Source: Actinomycetota bacterium
GTDB lineage: Bacteria > Actinomycetota > Acidimicrobiia > Acidimicrobiales > MedAcidi-G1
Direction of reading: 5' to 3'
DNA length: 64,000 bases
NCBI GenBank assembly: GCA_014381745.1
Contig: JACNLA010000023.1
Coordinates: forward strand, 1 to 64,000
Below, piece by piece: positions 53,035 through 60,753 of the stretch. Under the pieces are notes generated by a model. The model had not been told where the DNA came from and ran no database searches. It saw nothing but the letters and a program-made list of their open reading frames with translations. Made by a program: the position numbers and the translations under genes. Each line of letters opens with the position of its first letter. Position 1 is the stretch's first letter.

Positions 53035-53888
53035 GTCGCCGCTACCTCCTCGAGGACCCTTGCCAGCGCCCTTCCGGCAAGTACCCCAACCGCATGACTG
53101 CGGTAACGGGCGGAACTGCGATGGTCGTTGATCGGGGTGGCAGAGCCTGCGACCAGGTCGGCGAATTCACCGATAGCCGTCTCGCCTGGGTGGCCGCCGG
53201 TATCCCAGTCGAGGCGCTGGCTGATGTGTTCCTCGGCTGCCGTGGCTCTAAGGGGTCTCGGTGAGACCGATCCCAGGCCGACCCTGATCCTGCGGGAACC
53301 ACGGTCCACCAACAAGGCGAGGGACGCAACGGAGATGACCATTGCGTTGCGGGTGCCCACCTTGCAGAACTCCTGGGGACCGTCCAGTACGGGAACCCTC
53401 ACGGCCTCGATCAGCTCTCCGGGAAGGAGACAGGTCTGCTTCACACCTGTGACGAAGTCGGCCACGGCAACCTCCCTTCGGCCGGCGCTCGAACACAACT
53501 CAAGCACGGCATCCAGTGCGACGAGGACGGGCAGGCTGTCGGCCGCCGGTGATGCCGTTGCGATGTTTCCGCCGAGGGTGGCGGCGTTGCGGATCTGGGG
53601 TGAACCGACCGTTCGTGCGGCCTGGGCAAGTGCCGGAAGGAGTGAGGCGATCTCAGGTCGGGAGATCTCACCAAAGGTGACACCTGCACCCAACCTGAGT
53701 TGGCCGCCGTCACGTCGCCATGCACCTAGTTCAGGAACACGGTTGAGGGTGACCACGTTCCCGATGCGTCGGCTGCCGCGGTTGACCTCGACCATGAGGT
53801 CGGTGCCACCTGCCAGCACCAGCGAGTCCGGGTCCGCGGCAAGGGCCGCGCAGGCATCTTCGAGGGAGGTAGCGATGGTCACCGGCAC
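53031..53888 (-). CDS. Xanthine dehydrogenase-type FAD subunit
   Basis: A ~285-residue CoxM/PucE-type flavin subunit. The two FAD loops are LVLAGGTDLMVEVNRG near residue 28 and NAATLGGNIATASPAADSLPVL near residue 100, both canonical, unlike YgfM at 33757. ATG at 53915 is possible but lies inside a TTGACA-containing promoter. The GTG codons at 53888 or 53882 fit a leaderless start better. It is the first gene of an operon that runs without a clear break to the 8-oxoguanine deaminase at 42070. Confidence 0.88.
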   Translation of the reverse strand: MPVTIATSLEDACAALAADPDSLVLAGGTDLMVEVNRGSRRIGNVVTLNRVPELGAWRRDGGQLRLGAGVTFGEISRPEIASLLPALAQAARTVGSPQIRNAATLGGNIATASPAADSLPVLVALDAVLELCSSAGRREVAVADFVTGVKQTCLLPGELIEAVRVPVLDGPQEFCKVGTRNAMVISVASLALLVDRGSRRIRVGLGSVSPRPLRATAAEEHISQRLDWDTGGHPGETAIGEFADLVAGSATPINDHRSSARYRSHAVGVLAGRALARVLEEVAAT

Positions 53889-53893
53889 TCCCA

Positions 53894-53944
53894 CATGCTG
53901 CCGTCCGTTCAACATTTTGTCAACGTCAGGGGGCGGGCTAACGT
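53894..53944. promoter_or_regulatory. Overlapping divergent promoters and candidate operator
   Basis: Forward: TTGTCA (53917-53922), 16 bases, then TAACGT (53939-53944), 6 bases before the regulator GTG. Reverse: TTGACA occupies 53923-53918. The imperfect inverted repeat GTTCAACA-TTT-TGTCAAC (53907-53924) covers both -35 regions, and its core recurs before the BMP importer. Confidence 0.5.
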
Positions 53945-53950
53945 GGCGCT

Positions 53951-54316
53951 GTGTCCAGACCGGTTCATCCCCTCATTGCCGCACTGGCCCCGGTGGCCGA
54001 GGCCCTGGGTGCCGGCCTGCTCGAACCCGACCAGATCACCGCCGCCGACCTGCCACTGGTCTGGGAAGGCGAGGTGGTCGGAGGCCTGCGTCGCCCCGAC
54101 CTCCACAACGCCCTTGACGTCTTGATCAAGGCTGCTGAGACCGACCTGGGAGTTGACCGCAACGCCATGGACCGCACCCAGAAACAGGCCGCTGTGGCTC
54201 TCCTCAACGAGTGGGGGGCCTTCACGCTGCGAAAGTCGGTCGAGGACGTCGCCGATGCCCTGGGAGTGAGCAGGTTCACCATCTACAACTATCTGGAACG
54301 GGCCGAATCGGCCTGA
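53951..54316 (+). CDS. YheO-like helix-turn-helix regulator (short)
   Basis: A 121-residue protein. The C-terminal ~40 residues, LLNEWGAFTLRKSVEDVADALGVSRFTIYNYLERAES, match the HTH end of YheO/DauR-type regulators (G-x-F-x-x-R/K-x-A-V-x-x-V-A-x-x-L-x-V-S-R-x-T-I/V-Y-x-Y-L). The usual N-terminal PAS-like domain (~100 residues) is missing, replaced by ~80 residues including LEPDQITAADLPLVWEGEV. GTG start with a near-leaderless promoter. Divergent from the hydroxylase operon, so control of the island is inferred. Confidence 0.7.
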   Translation: MSRPVHPLIAALAPVAEALGAGLLEPDQITAADLPLVWEGEVVGGLRRPDLHNALDVLIKAAETDLGVDRNAMDRTQKQAAVALLNEWGAFTLRKSVEDVADALGVSRFTIYNYLERAESA

Positions 54317-54343
54317 CCCGGTGGCGGGGGCTACCTTCGCCCC

Positions 54344-55789
54344 ATGGACGACGAGACCACCGATGACCTTGCCCGCTTCGACGCGGTAGGCCTTGCCGAC
54401 CTGATCCGCCACGGCGACCTCTCACCGGTAGAGGCCGTGCAGGCGACCATCAACCGCATCGAAGCCCTTGACGGCGAGCTGAACGCCGTTATCCACCGGC
54501 AGTTCGACAAGGCCCTCGACCTGGCCGCCTCACCCGACCTTCCGGACGGACCGTTCCGTGGTGTTCCGATGCTGATCAAGGACCTCTGGTCAGAAGAAGC
54601 AGGCCAACCACACCACTGCGGGGTCCAGGCGCTCAAGGACGCCAAGCTCACATCCACGATCGACTCCAACCTGGTGAAGCGCTACAGAGAAGCCGGGTTC
54701 ATCAACGTGGGCCGAACAAACACTCCGGAACTGGGCCTGGTGGCAACCACCGAACCTCTGGCCTACGGACCCAGCCGCAACCCCTGGAACACCGACTATG
54801 GAACCGGAGGCTCCTCGGGCGGCTCCGCAGCGGCAGTGGCTTCTGGAATGGTCCCGGCTGCGAACGCCAGCGACGGCGGTGGCTCCATCCGAATCCCCGC
54901 CGCCATGTGCGGCCTCGTCGGGCTGAAGCCCTCAAGGGGCAGGATCTCGATGGGCCCGGTGAAAGAGGAATGGGGCGTGTCGGTCCAACACGTTGTGTGT
55001 CACACCATGCGGGACTGCGCCGGGATCCTGGATGCCACGGCCATCCCGTTCCTGGGTGACGGCGTAGTGGCACCCGACCACGGTCGCCCCTACTCAGACA
55101 GGCTCGCTGGAGAACCCGCCAGGCTTCGGATCGGCCTGCTTGTCGACCACCCCATGACCGGCGTCCACCCTGACTGCGCTGATGCGGCCCGCCGGACCGC
55201 CACCCTCCTGGAAGGGCTCGGCCACGAGATCGTGGATGCGCATCCGCCCGCCCTCAACCAGTTGGAGGACCTGAGCTGGGCATTCAACGTGAACTGGGGT
55301 GTGGGTGCGGTCCTCAGCCTCGAACACCTGGGTGGGCAGTTGGGTCGAACCGTCACCGAGGACGACGTGGAGCCCGGAACCTGGCTGCTGGCCCAAATGG
55401 GTGTCGGCCACTCAGCATCCGACTACGCGAAGGCCCAGGGCCTCATGGCCACCTTCCGTAGGAACATGGCCTCATGGTGGGAGGACGGCTTCGACCTGCT
55501 GGTCACACCGACCACGGCCCAACCTCCACCCCTGCTTGGCGAGCTGACACCAACCGACGACGACCCCCTGCGGGCCTCAAAGCGATCAATGCCCTTCGCC
55601 GCGTTCACCTCACCGTTCAACACGACCGGTCAGCCGGCAATTTCGCTGCCCCTGGGATCGTCGGAGGGACTACCGGCGGGTGTCCAGATCGTTGCCGCCT
55701 ACGGCCGCGAAGACATCCTCATTGCGGTCGGATCGCAGTTGGAGGCCGAGGTCCGCTGGTCTGACACGAGGGCCCCCATACACGCCTGA
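54344..55789 (+). CDS. Amidase-signature hydrolase
   Basis: A 481-residue amidase. The Ser-cisSer-Lys triad is visible: Lys in GVPMLIKDLWSEE near residue 78, the Ser-rich loop TGGSSGGSAAAVASG near residue 152, and nucleophile Ser in DGGGSIRIPAAMCGLVGLKPS near residue 180. C-terminal QPAISLPLG and GLPAGVQIVAAYGRED are usual. It lies 27 bases after the HTH gene on the same strand. It probably finishes nitrogen release from an amide intermediate (GatA- or AtzE/AtzF-like role). No Gat partner is adjacent. Confidence 0.85.
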   Translation: MDDETTDDLARFDAVGLADLIRHGDLSPVEAVQATINRIEALDGELNAVIHRQFDKALDLAASPDLPDGPFRGVPMLIKDLWSEEAGQPHHCGVQALKDAKLTSTIDSNLVKRYREAGFINVGRTNTPELGLVATTEPLAYGPSRNPWNTDYGTGGSSGGSAAAVASGMVPAANASDGGGSIRIPAAMCGLVGLKPSRGRISMGPVKEEWGVSVQHVVCHTMRDCAGILDATAIPFLGDGVVAPDHGRPYSDRLAGEPARLRIGLLVDHPMTGVHPDCADAARRTATLLEGLGHEIVDAHPPALNQLEDLSWAFNVNWGVGAVLSLEHLGGQLGRTVTEDDVEPGTWLLAQMGVGHSASDYAKAQGLMATFRRNMASWWEDGFDLLVTPTTAQPPPLLGELTPTDDDPLRASKRSMPFAAFTSPFNTTGQPAISLPLGSSEGLPAGVQIVAAYGREDILIAVGSQLEAEVRWSDTRAPIHA

Positions 55790-55804
55790 CCGGCCAGAGC
55801 CTCG

Positions 55805-56200
55805 CTAGGCGTCAAACACGAGCACGCCCGGTAGATCCAGAAAGGCAGTCGTATCAGCGCTGATGATCGTCCTTCCCGAGACGAGTGCCGTGGCAGCCAC
55901 GATGAGATCATGACGACCTCGGGGGCGACCCGTCTTTCGTGAATGGGCCAGCAACACTGCGTGCCCATGCGCAACCTCGATGTCGTATGGCAACACGACA
56001 ACACTGTCAACGACTGCTCGAACGGACTCACGTCGATCATCCACGTGCTCTTCCGACGCCAGATGGATTCCAACCTCAAGTTCAGCAACAGTGACCGCAG
56101 AAACAGCCACATCGTCCTCATCCAGCAGAATCGACTCAAGGTCATGTCCGGCTCGCTCCAGATCGATCAGGACCGTCGTGTCCAACAGCAGTCGGCTCAC
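55805..56200 (-). CDS. vapC: VapC-type PIN-domain ribonuclease toxin
   Basis: A 131-residue PIN domain protein. Acidic active-site residues occur as expected: LLLDTTVLIDLERA (first Asp, residue 7), VTVAELEVGIHLA (Glu), and GRHDLIVAATAL (Asp), with a final IISADTTAFLDLPG. VapC toxins cleave tRNA or rRNA. Its ATG overlaps the antitoxin stop by 4 bases, so it is made after and with its neutraliser. It is convergent with the amidase. Confidence 0.88.
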   Translation of the reverse strand: MSRLLLDTTVLIDLERAGHDLESILLDEDDVAVSAVTVAELEVGIHLASEEHVDDRRESVRAVVDSVVVLPYDIEVAHGHAVLLAHSRKTGRPRGRHDLIVAATALVSGRTIISADTTAFLDLPGVLVFDA

Positions 56201-56463
56201 CGGCCATCCTCATCCCCTGCGACCGGGACGTCATCAGGTTCCAGAAGATCCCAGACGGACCGAAGATCGTCAATCCATGCTGAATCAGGAGGGTGTGCAC
56301 GGAGAGCCGCTTTCAACGCAGCACCGTTCGCACGTGGGGGTGCGCCCAACTGAGCCACCACGCGGCCGCGACGAACGATCGTGAAGGTTTCGTCCCCGTG
56401 CTCCACGGCATCCAGGAGGTCGGCGAAGTTGCGGGAAGCCTCTGTGGCAGAAATCTCTGACAT
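56197..56463 (-). CDS. vapB: Phd/YefM-type antitoxin
   Basis: An 88-residue antitoxin. The N-terminal SEISATEASRNFADLLDAVEHGDETFTIVRRGRVVAQL is the Phd/YefM DNA-binding fold. The C-terminal DSAWIDDLRSVWDLLEPDD is the toxin-binding tail. It is first in the pair with vapC and probably binds the three-fold 8-bp repeat just upstream of its ATG. Confidence 0.87.
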   Translation of the reverse strand: MSEISATEASRNFADLLDAVEHGDETFTIVRRGRVVAQLGAPPRANGAALKAALRAHPPDSAWIDDLRSVWDLLEPDDVPVAGDEDGR

Positions 56464-56467
56464 GAGA

Positions 56468-56488
56468 ATCAGATTATCAGATTATCAA
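56468..56488. repeat. Iterated 8-bp operator of the toxin-antitoxin pair
   Basis: ATCAGATT occurs twice in tandem from 56468 and is followed by a third partial copy (ATCAA). It lies 5 bases before the antitoxin start codon. The AT-rich block in a GC-rich region is where a Phd-type antitoxin would autoregulate, and it also supplies the -10 region. Confidence 0.6.
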
Positions 56489-56513
56489 CTACTGCGGGAT
56501 TGACCCGCGCCGA

Positions 56514-57017
56514 TCAGGCGTCCAGGACCTGGTGGGCTGCATCCTCGACCGAGACAACCGGCGGTTCCGTCGACCAGGGGAAGTTGATCCACTTGTCGGT
56601 GTGACACCACACGTACTCGCAGTCGACCACCGACTGGGGCTTTTGGTAGAGGACCGCCGAACGGACCTCGCCGACCTTCGCCAGCGCAGTCTCCCGCACC
56701 AGGTTCAGGGTGTGACCCGTGTCGGCCACGTCGTCGGTAATCAAGATCTTGGCGTCGCCCAGATCAACCCAGTCGACGTACGGGGGCAGCACGACCGGGA
56801 TGTCGAGCCTCTCGTCGACCCCCGTGTAGTACTCGATGTTCATCACGTAGAGGTTCTTTACCGCCAGGGCGTAGCCGAGGGACCCGGCCACGAACAGGCC
56901 CCCCCGAGCGATCGAAAGGATCATGTCGGGCCGGTAACCGTCGTCGGCGACAATGCCGGCCAACTCCCGGACGGCAACCCCGTACCGGGGCCAGTCCATC
57001 TCCTCGCGTTCCGCCAC
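56514..57017 (-). CDS. Purine-type phosphoribosyltransferase
   Basis: A 167-residue type-I PRTase. The PRPP loop is DLGDAKILITDDVADTGHTL near residue 88, and LSIARGGLFVAGSLGYAL near residue 32 is the PPi-binding loop. The final CHTDKWINFPW is the hood region of Gpt-like xanthine/guanine enzymes. GTG at 57017 (VAEREEMDWPRYG) with GGAG six bases upstream is preferred, and ATG at 56999 is possible. It is downstream of imuB on the same strand with a 61-base gap, so SOS co-transcription is possible. Base salvage would complement the catabolic island. Confidence 0.78.
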   Translation of the reverse strand: MAEREEMDWPRYGVAVRELAGIVADDGYRPDMILSIARGGLFVAGSLGYALAVKNLYVMNIEYYTGVDERLDIPVVLPPYVDWVDLGDAKILITDDVADTGHTLNLVRETALAKVGEVRSAVLYQKPQSVVDCEYVWCHTDKWINFPWSTEPPVVSVEDAAHQVLDA

Positions 57018-57078
57018 CCTCGTCTCCAGTCCTGTGCTCGTGGTTCCGGGCACGCTAGCGGGTCCAGAGGGTCGGCGA

Positions 57079-58653
57079 TCAGTCGTAGGTCGCAGCCACC
57101 CGCCAAGAGCCTCCCTCCAGAACCAGGAGGCGGGCCAGGCCATCGTCGGACACCACCTGCAGGCTGACCCTGCGGCTGTGGCGGAGCGGATCCCACCACC
57201 TCTCATCGACCGGCCAGGGGCCCGCCCATGAGATCACCCCGACCCCTGCACCGACCCCCTGACACACCCGAGCCGGTTCCGCCGAAACCACCCCCCGTCC
57301 ATCGACTGACACCGGGTGGCCGTCGGCATCCACGACCTCCACGACGGCTGGCTCCGGGTGCACAGCTGCAGGAGCAGGCGATGGAAGCACCCCCGGCCAT
57401 GGCGGACCGTCCGCAGGCGGTGACACTGGCCCGGCAGGCCCCTCCGGAAACGGAGCCAGGGTGAACTGCCCGGCCGGATCCCGCCCACCCCTCCACTCGG
57501 GCACCCCCACCGACCCGGGGCCCAGCATCACGGCCACCCTGGACAGGGCCCGGCACGCCCGCTCATCGGCCGCAGTGACCCCACCCCAAAACCCGGCCTG
57601 ATGGCTTCCGGCATGCACCACCTCTTCGGGGGTCAGGTCCAGACGCACCAGACCCGAGGTGGGCCGAACCGAGGGTGGACCGTGCAACCATCCCTCGAGT
57701 TGCCAGCGGACCCGGTCGGCCATGGCCCCGGCCCCGATGGCCCCCTCGTCACGCCATCTGCGGACCAACCGCTCACCGTGCCCGGTCTCGGCCTCGACGA
57801 CCACACAGGTACACGCCAGTCCCTGTCGGGCCAACTCATCGTGGAGTGACCCTGCCAGCGACCGGGCTGCAAAGGCCACCTGCTCGATCCGGTCCACCGG
57901 TGGGTCCATGTCCATGCCGACGGCCATGTCTGGCGGCTGGGCCACCATGTGGAGTTGACGGCCGTCGAGACCTGAGGCCAGGAGTTGGGCAGCCACGCCC
58001 TCGGATCCGAATCGGGCCACCACGTCCTGCGCGGGCAGGGCGGCCAAAGCTCCCAGGGTTGTGAGACCCAGCCGTACCAGAACATCGGTCAGGCCGGGAC
58101 GGCCCAACACCCCCACCGGGAGGGGCGCCAGGAAGGCCGGGGTTTCACCGTAAGGCACAACAACCATCTCCCCCGTTGCAGATCGTGATGCCAGACCGGC
58201 GGCAAACGGACCGTCGGCCACGCCTACACGGCAACCCGGATGGGCACCGCTCCCCAACGTGTCATCAAGGGCCATATTCACCGTGAGAGCGGTGCTGCCC
58301 ACCAGCGCCTCCTCGCCACCGAAGAGTCGTACAGGACCCCGGACAGCAAAGGCACAGGTTCCCGGACGTTGCACCTCGACCCACGGGGTGATGTCAGACA
58401 GTGCCTCCACCACCGCCTCGAAACGACGGGCCTCGATCACCTCGTCGCGCTCGAGGACCACCGCTTCGGGGCAGCATGCCTGGGCACGACGCCGGCGCTG
58501 CCCCTCAGCCACCCCGACAGACCGGGCGGCGACCGAGGCCGCCACAACCCGACCAGAGATAAGGACCATCGCAGGATCCGACGGAGCCACCCCCAGGGCG
58601 GTGAGAGGCCAGTCGGGGCACCTGACGACCAGGGTGCGAACCGGTTCTGTCAC
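57079..58653 (-). CDS. imuB: ImuB, catalytically inactive Y-family-like mutasome subunit
   Basis: A 524-residue protein with the Y-family polymerase fold but no canonical acidic DE catalytic pair. It starts RTLVVRCPDWPLTALGV (where DinB has an essential Asp), has SVGVAEGQRRRRAQACCP, VRGPVRLFGGEEAL and LGALAALPAQDVVARFG (helix-hairpin-helix), and a long Pro-rich C-terminus expected to bind the beta clamp. It overlaps imuA' by 4 bases. It works as the adaptor for DnaE2. Confidence 0.92.
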   Translation of the reverse strand: MTEPVRTLVVRCPDWPLTALGVAPSDPAMVLISGRVVAASVAARSVGVAEGQRRRRAQACCPEAVVLERDEVIEARRFEAVVEALSDITPWVEVQRPGTCAFAVRGPVRLFGGEEALVGSTALTVNMALDDTLGSGAHPGCRVGVADGPFAAGLASRSATGEMVVVPYGETPAFLAPLPVGVLGRPGLTDVLVRLGLTTLGALAALPAQDVVARFGSEGVAAQLLASGLDGRQLHMVAQPPDMAVGMDMDPPVDRIEQVAFAARSLAGSLHDELARQGLACTCVVVEAETGHGERLVRRWRDEGAIGAGAMADRVRWQLEGWLHGPPSVRPTSGLVRLDLTPEEVVHAGSHQAGFWGGVTAADERACRALSRVAVMLGPGSVGVPEWRGGRDPAGQFTLAPFPEGPAGPVSPPADGPPWPGVLPSPAPAAVHPEPAVVEVVDADGHPVSVDGRGVVSAEPARVCQGVGAGVGVISWAGPWPVDERWWDPLRHSRRVSLQVVSDDGLARLLVLEGGSWRVAATYD

Positions 58654-59396
58654 CCGCTGCCCGGATGTTCAAAGGGGGCCGGGCTCCCATCGGGAGAGGG
58701 CAGCAGGATTTCCATGCGACGCTCCCGGGCTGCTGCTCGCCTGCCGTTGACCACCACCTCGGCCCGCCTCAACCACAACCGACCGTGACCGCTCCCATGG
58801 CCCTCCCACGAGCCACCGGCAACCGCCAGCGTCAGATCGAAGCGTTCCGGCCACGGCCCGCCACCGACCTGTACCAGCACCGACCCACGTTCACGGGAAC
58901 GAGCCACCAGGCGCCTGACCGTGGAGGCACGCACCCGGTGACGCGGGGATACCAGGACCAGGTCCAAAGAGCCGATCAGGGTCCCGACCACATCACCCCA
59001 GAGAGCCGGTTCGGGTGCCGCCACGAGGGCCAGGCGTTCAAGAGCCACCCCGGCCTCAGATGCCGCCATCAACCCCAGGTCGGGATCACCCACGACAGCG
59101 GCCCAGGAACCCACCGTGGTCGCCCCGGCCACCAGAGCCAGAGCCAGGGAGCGGGCGCCGGGACCGGAGACCCCGACGCTGCTACCACGCCTCAGGCCAT
59201 CGGGAAACAGGTCCGCCAGCACCGGGAGGACCGGCAGCGTGTGCTCAACCGCCAGAGCTGTCGGACGGGCATGTCGGGCAACCTCGACCAACGTGGGAAC
59301 CGGGCGGAAGGTGGCCGCCGGCGGAGTCGGATGGTCCTCAGGAGGCAGGTCGTCGAACGGCTCAGGTTCGGCAAGGAGGGAGGAGGGCAGGACCAC
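58650..59396 (-). CDS. imuA: ImuA', RecA-like mutasome subunit
   Basis: A 248-residue RecA-like protein of the actinobacterial ImuA' type. LPVLADLFPDGLRRGSSVGVSGPGARSLALALVAG is the degenerate P-loop region, and LVLVSPRHRVRASTVRRLVARSRERGSVLVQVGG the later core. The GTG lies 8 bases after a perfect LexA box. It helps load ImuB and DnaE2 onto damaged DNA. Confidence 0.88.
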   Translation of the reverse strand: MVLPSSLLAEPEPFDDLPPEDHPTPPAATFRPVPTLVEVARHARPTALAVEHTLPVLPVLADLFPDGLRRGSSVGVSGPGARSLALALVAGATTVGSWAAVVGDPDLGLMAASEAGVALERLALVAAPEPALWGDVVGTLIGSLDLVLVSPRHRVRASTVRRLVARSRERGSVLVQVGGGPWPERFDLTLAVAGGSWEGHGSGHGRLWLRRAEVVVNGRRAAARERRMEILLPSPDGSPAPFEHPGSG

Positions 59397-59403
59397 ACCC
59401 CAG

Positions 59404-59423
59404 TATCGAACATATGTTCGATA
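59404..59423 (-). promoter_or_regulatory. LexA (SOS) box of imuA'-imuB
   Basis: TATCGAAC-ATAT-GTTCGATA is a perfect palindrome with the actinobacterial LexA core. It sits 8 bases before the imuA' start and shares TATCGAACATA and GTTCGATA with the dnaE2 box at 15301. Confidence 0.92.
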
Positions 59424-59454
59424 TATACAAATGCATATGCCGGGAACCTGCTCC

Positions 59455-60753
59455 TCAGCCTGCTATCAAAAACAGCGCTAAGACCGTGTAGGCGACCATC
59501 GCCCCCAACATCGGATACTGGCTGCGCAGGGCAACCACCGGCTTCCACTCCTCGACCGCACGATCATGGGACACAAGCACAGCAACCATGTGACCGACCA
59601 CAATCGAACCCAACTGCACCCACCCCACAGCCGTGGTCGAGATGAGGGTCCAGTTGATGGCGTGGTCCACGGTTCCAAACAGGTTCCAGCCCCTGCCCAG
59701 CGGGTCTGAGACCAGCGCAATGAATGCCTGCCCCTCAAGGAACAGCAGGGAGAAGTAGTGGGCCAGGTCGTAGCCGACAAGGATCGGCACGAGCGAGATT
59801 CCGAACCTGACAGCAAAGTCCGGATCGCCCGTAATGCGCCCACCTGCCCTACATGCCAGGTGGTAGACAAAACCCACCAGCACCACAATCCAGATGAGGC
59901 CAACCGTGCTCACCGCAGTCGCCTCCCAGCCGGCCCTACCCGCCATGAGATCACTCCAGGCGCTGGTCCGCGAGATCCCATCAAAGGCAGTGCCACCCAA
60001 CGCCGCCAGGAGCACCGACAACAACGCAGGCGAAGAGGCGAGTTCGGCCACGCCGACAAGCGGTGATCTCACGAGTAGCCCGCCTGATCCATCCCTCCGG
60101 AAGGGAGAAAGCGAGGCAATGGCGTCAAAGAGAACCCCGAAACCCTCGGCCTTGCGTGCCTCCTCCCAACCCCACCGGCGAGATATCGCCATCAGGCCCA
60201 CCGTGTAGGCCAGCCCCAGCCAACCAATGACCCGGGGGCTGGCACCATCGTGAAAAGCCAACTCCAGCCAGTGGAAGATGCTTATCGGTACAAGCGCGGC
60301 CCACCCCGAGGTAAGCCAACCCGGCGCTTCCCCGCCGGGAGAGCCACTAGCTATCCGACCCAGCGTCTCCCAGGGGCTGACCGCCCTCCATACCGGCCCC
60401 GCCAGCACCGAGGCAACCGGAACCCCCACCCAGAAGATGATGTAGACCGAAACCGGGGAGATGTTCCTGGCCGTGTCCGCGGCACCAACCATGCCGGCTG
60501 CCAGCACCACGAGGAACACGAGCAGAACCACAACCCTCAACACCTTCGCCAAGAAGTGGGCGATGCCCACAACCGAAGGCGCCATCCGGCGTCCTGCAGA
60601 CATGCCCCTCAACCGGGGATGGTGCCAGAGCAAGCCCAGGGCGGCGAAGGAGAGCACCAGGGCCACAGCGGCACCTCCCGCAGCCTGCCACTCGGGAATG
60701 GGCAGGTCGCTTCTACCGCCGACACCGTGGGCCAGCACCGCAGGCATCATCAC
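59455..60753 (-). CDS. Polytopic membrane protein, unknown
   Basis: A 432-residue integral membrane protein with roughly ten hydrophobic segments (for example VLRVVVLLVFLVVLAAGM, VYIIFWVGVPVASVLAGPVW). The N-terminus LAHGVGGRSDLPIPEWQ faces outside if the first helix inserts normally. Conserved-looking His residues occur in LLWHHPRLRG, GYDLAHYFSLL, VDHAINW and VVGHMVAVLVSHD. The start (GTG, then two ATGs) overlaps the lipoprotein stop (GTGA), so it is coupled to a His-rich lipoprotein, and a metal-handling role is inferred. No family is recognised. Confidence 0.7.
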   Translation of the reverse strand: MMMPAVLAHGVGGRSDLPIPEWQAAGGAAVALVLSFAALGLLWHHPRLRGMSAGRRMAPSVVGIAHFLAKVLRVVVLLVFLVVLAAGMVGAADTARNISPVSVYIIFWVGVPVASVLAGPVWRAVSPWETLGRIASGSPGGEAPGWLTSGWAALVPISIFHWLELAFHDGASPRVIGWLGLAYTVGLMAISRRWGWEEARKAEGFGVLFDAIASLSPFRRDGSGGLLVRSPLVGVAELASSPALLSVLLAALGGTAFDGISRTSAWSDLMAGRAGWEATAVSTVGLIWIVVLVGFVYHLACRAGGRITGDPDFAVRFGISLVPILVGYDLAHYFSLLFLEGQAFIALVSDPLGRGWNLFGTVDHAINWTLISTTAVGWVQLGSIVVGHMVAVLVSHDRAVEEWKPVVALRSQYPMLGAMVAYTVLALFLIAG

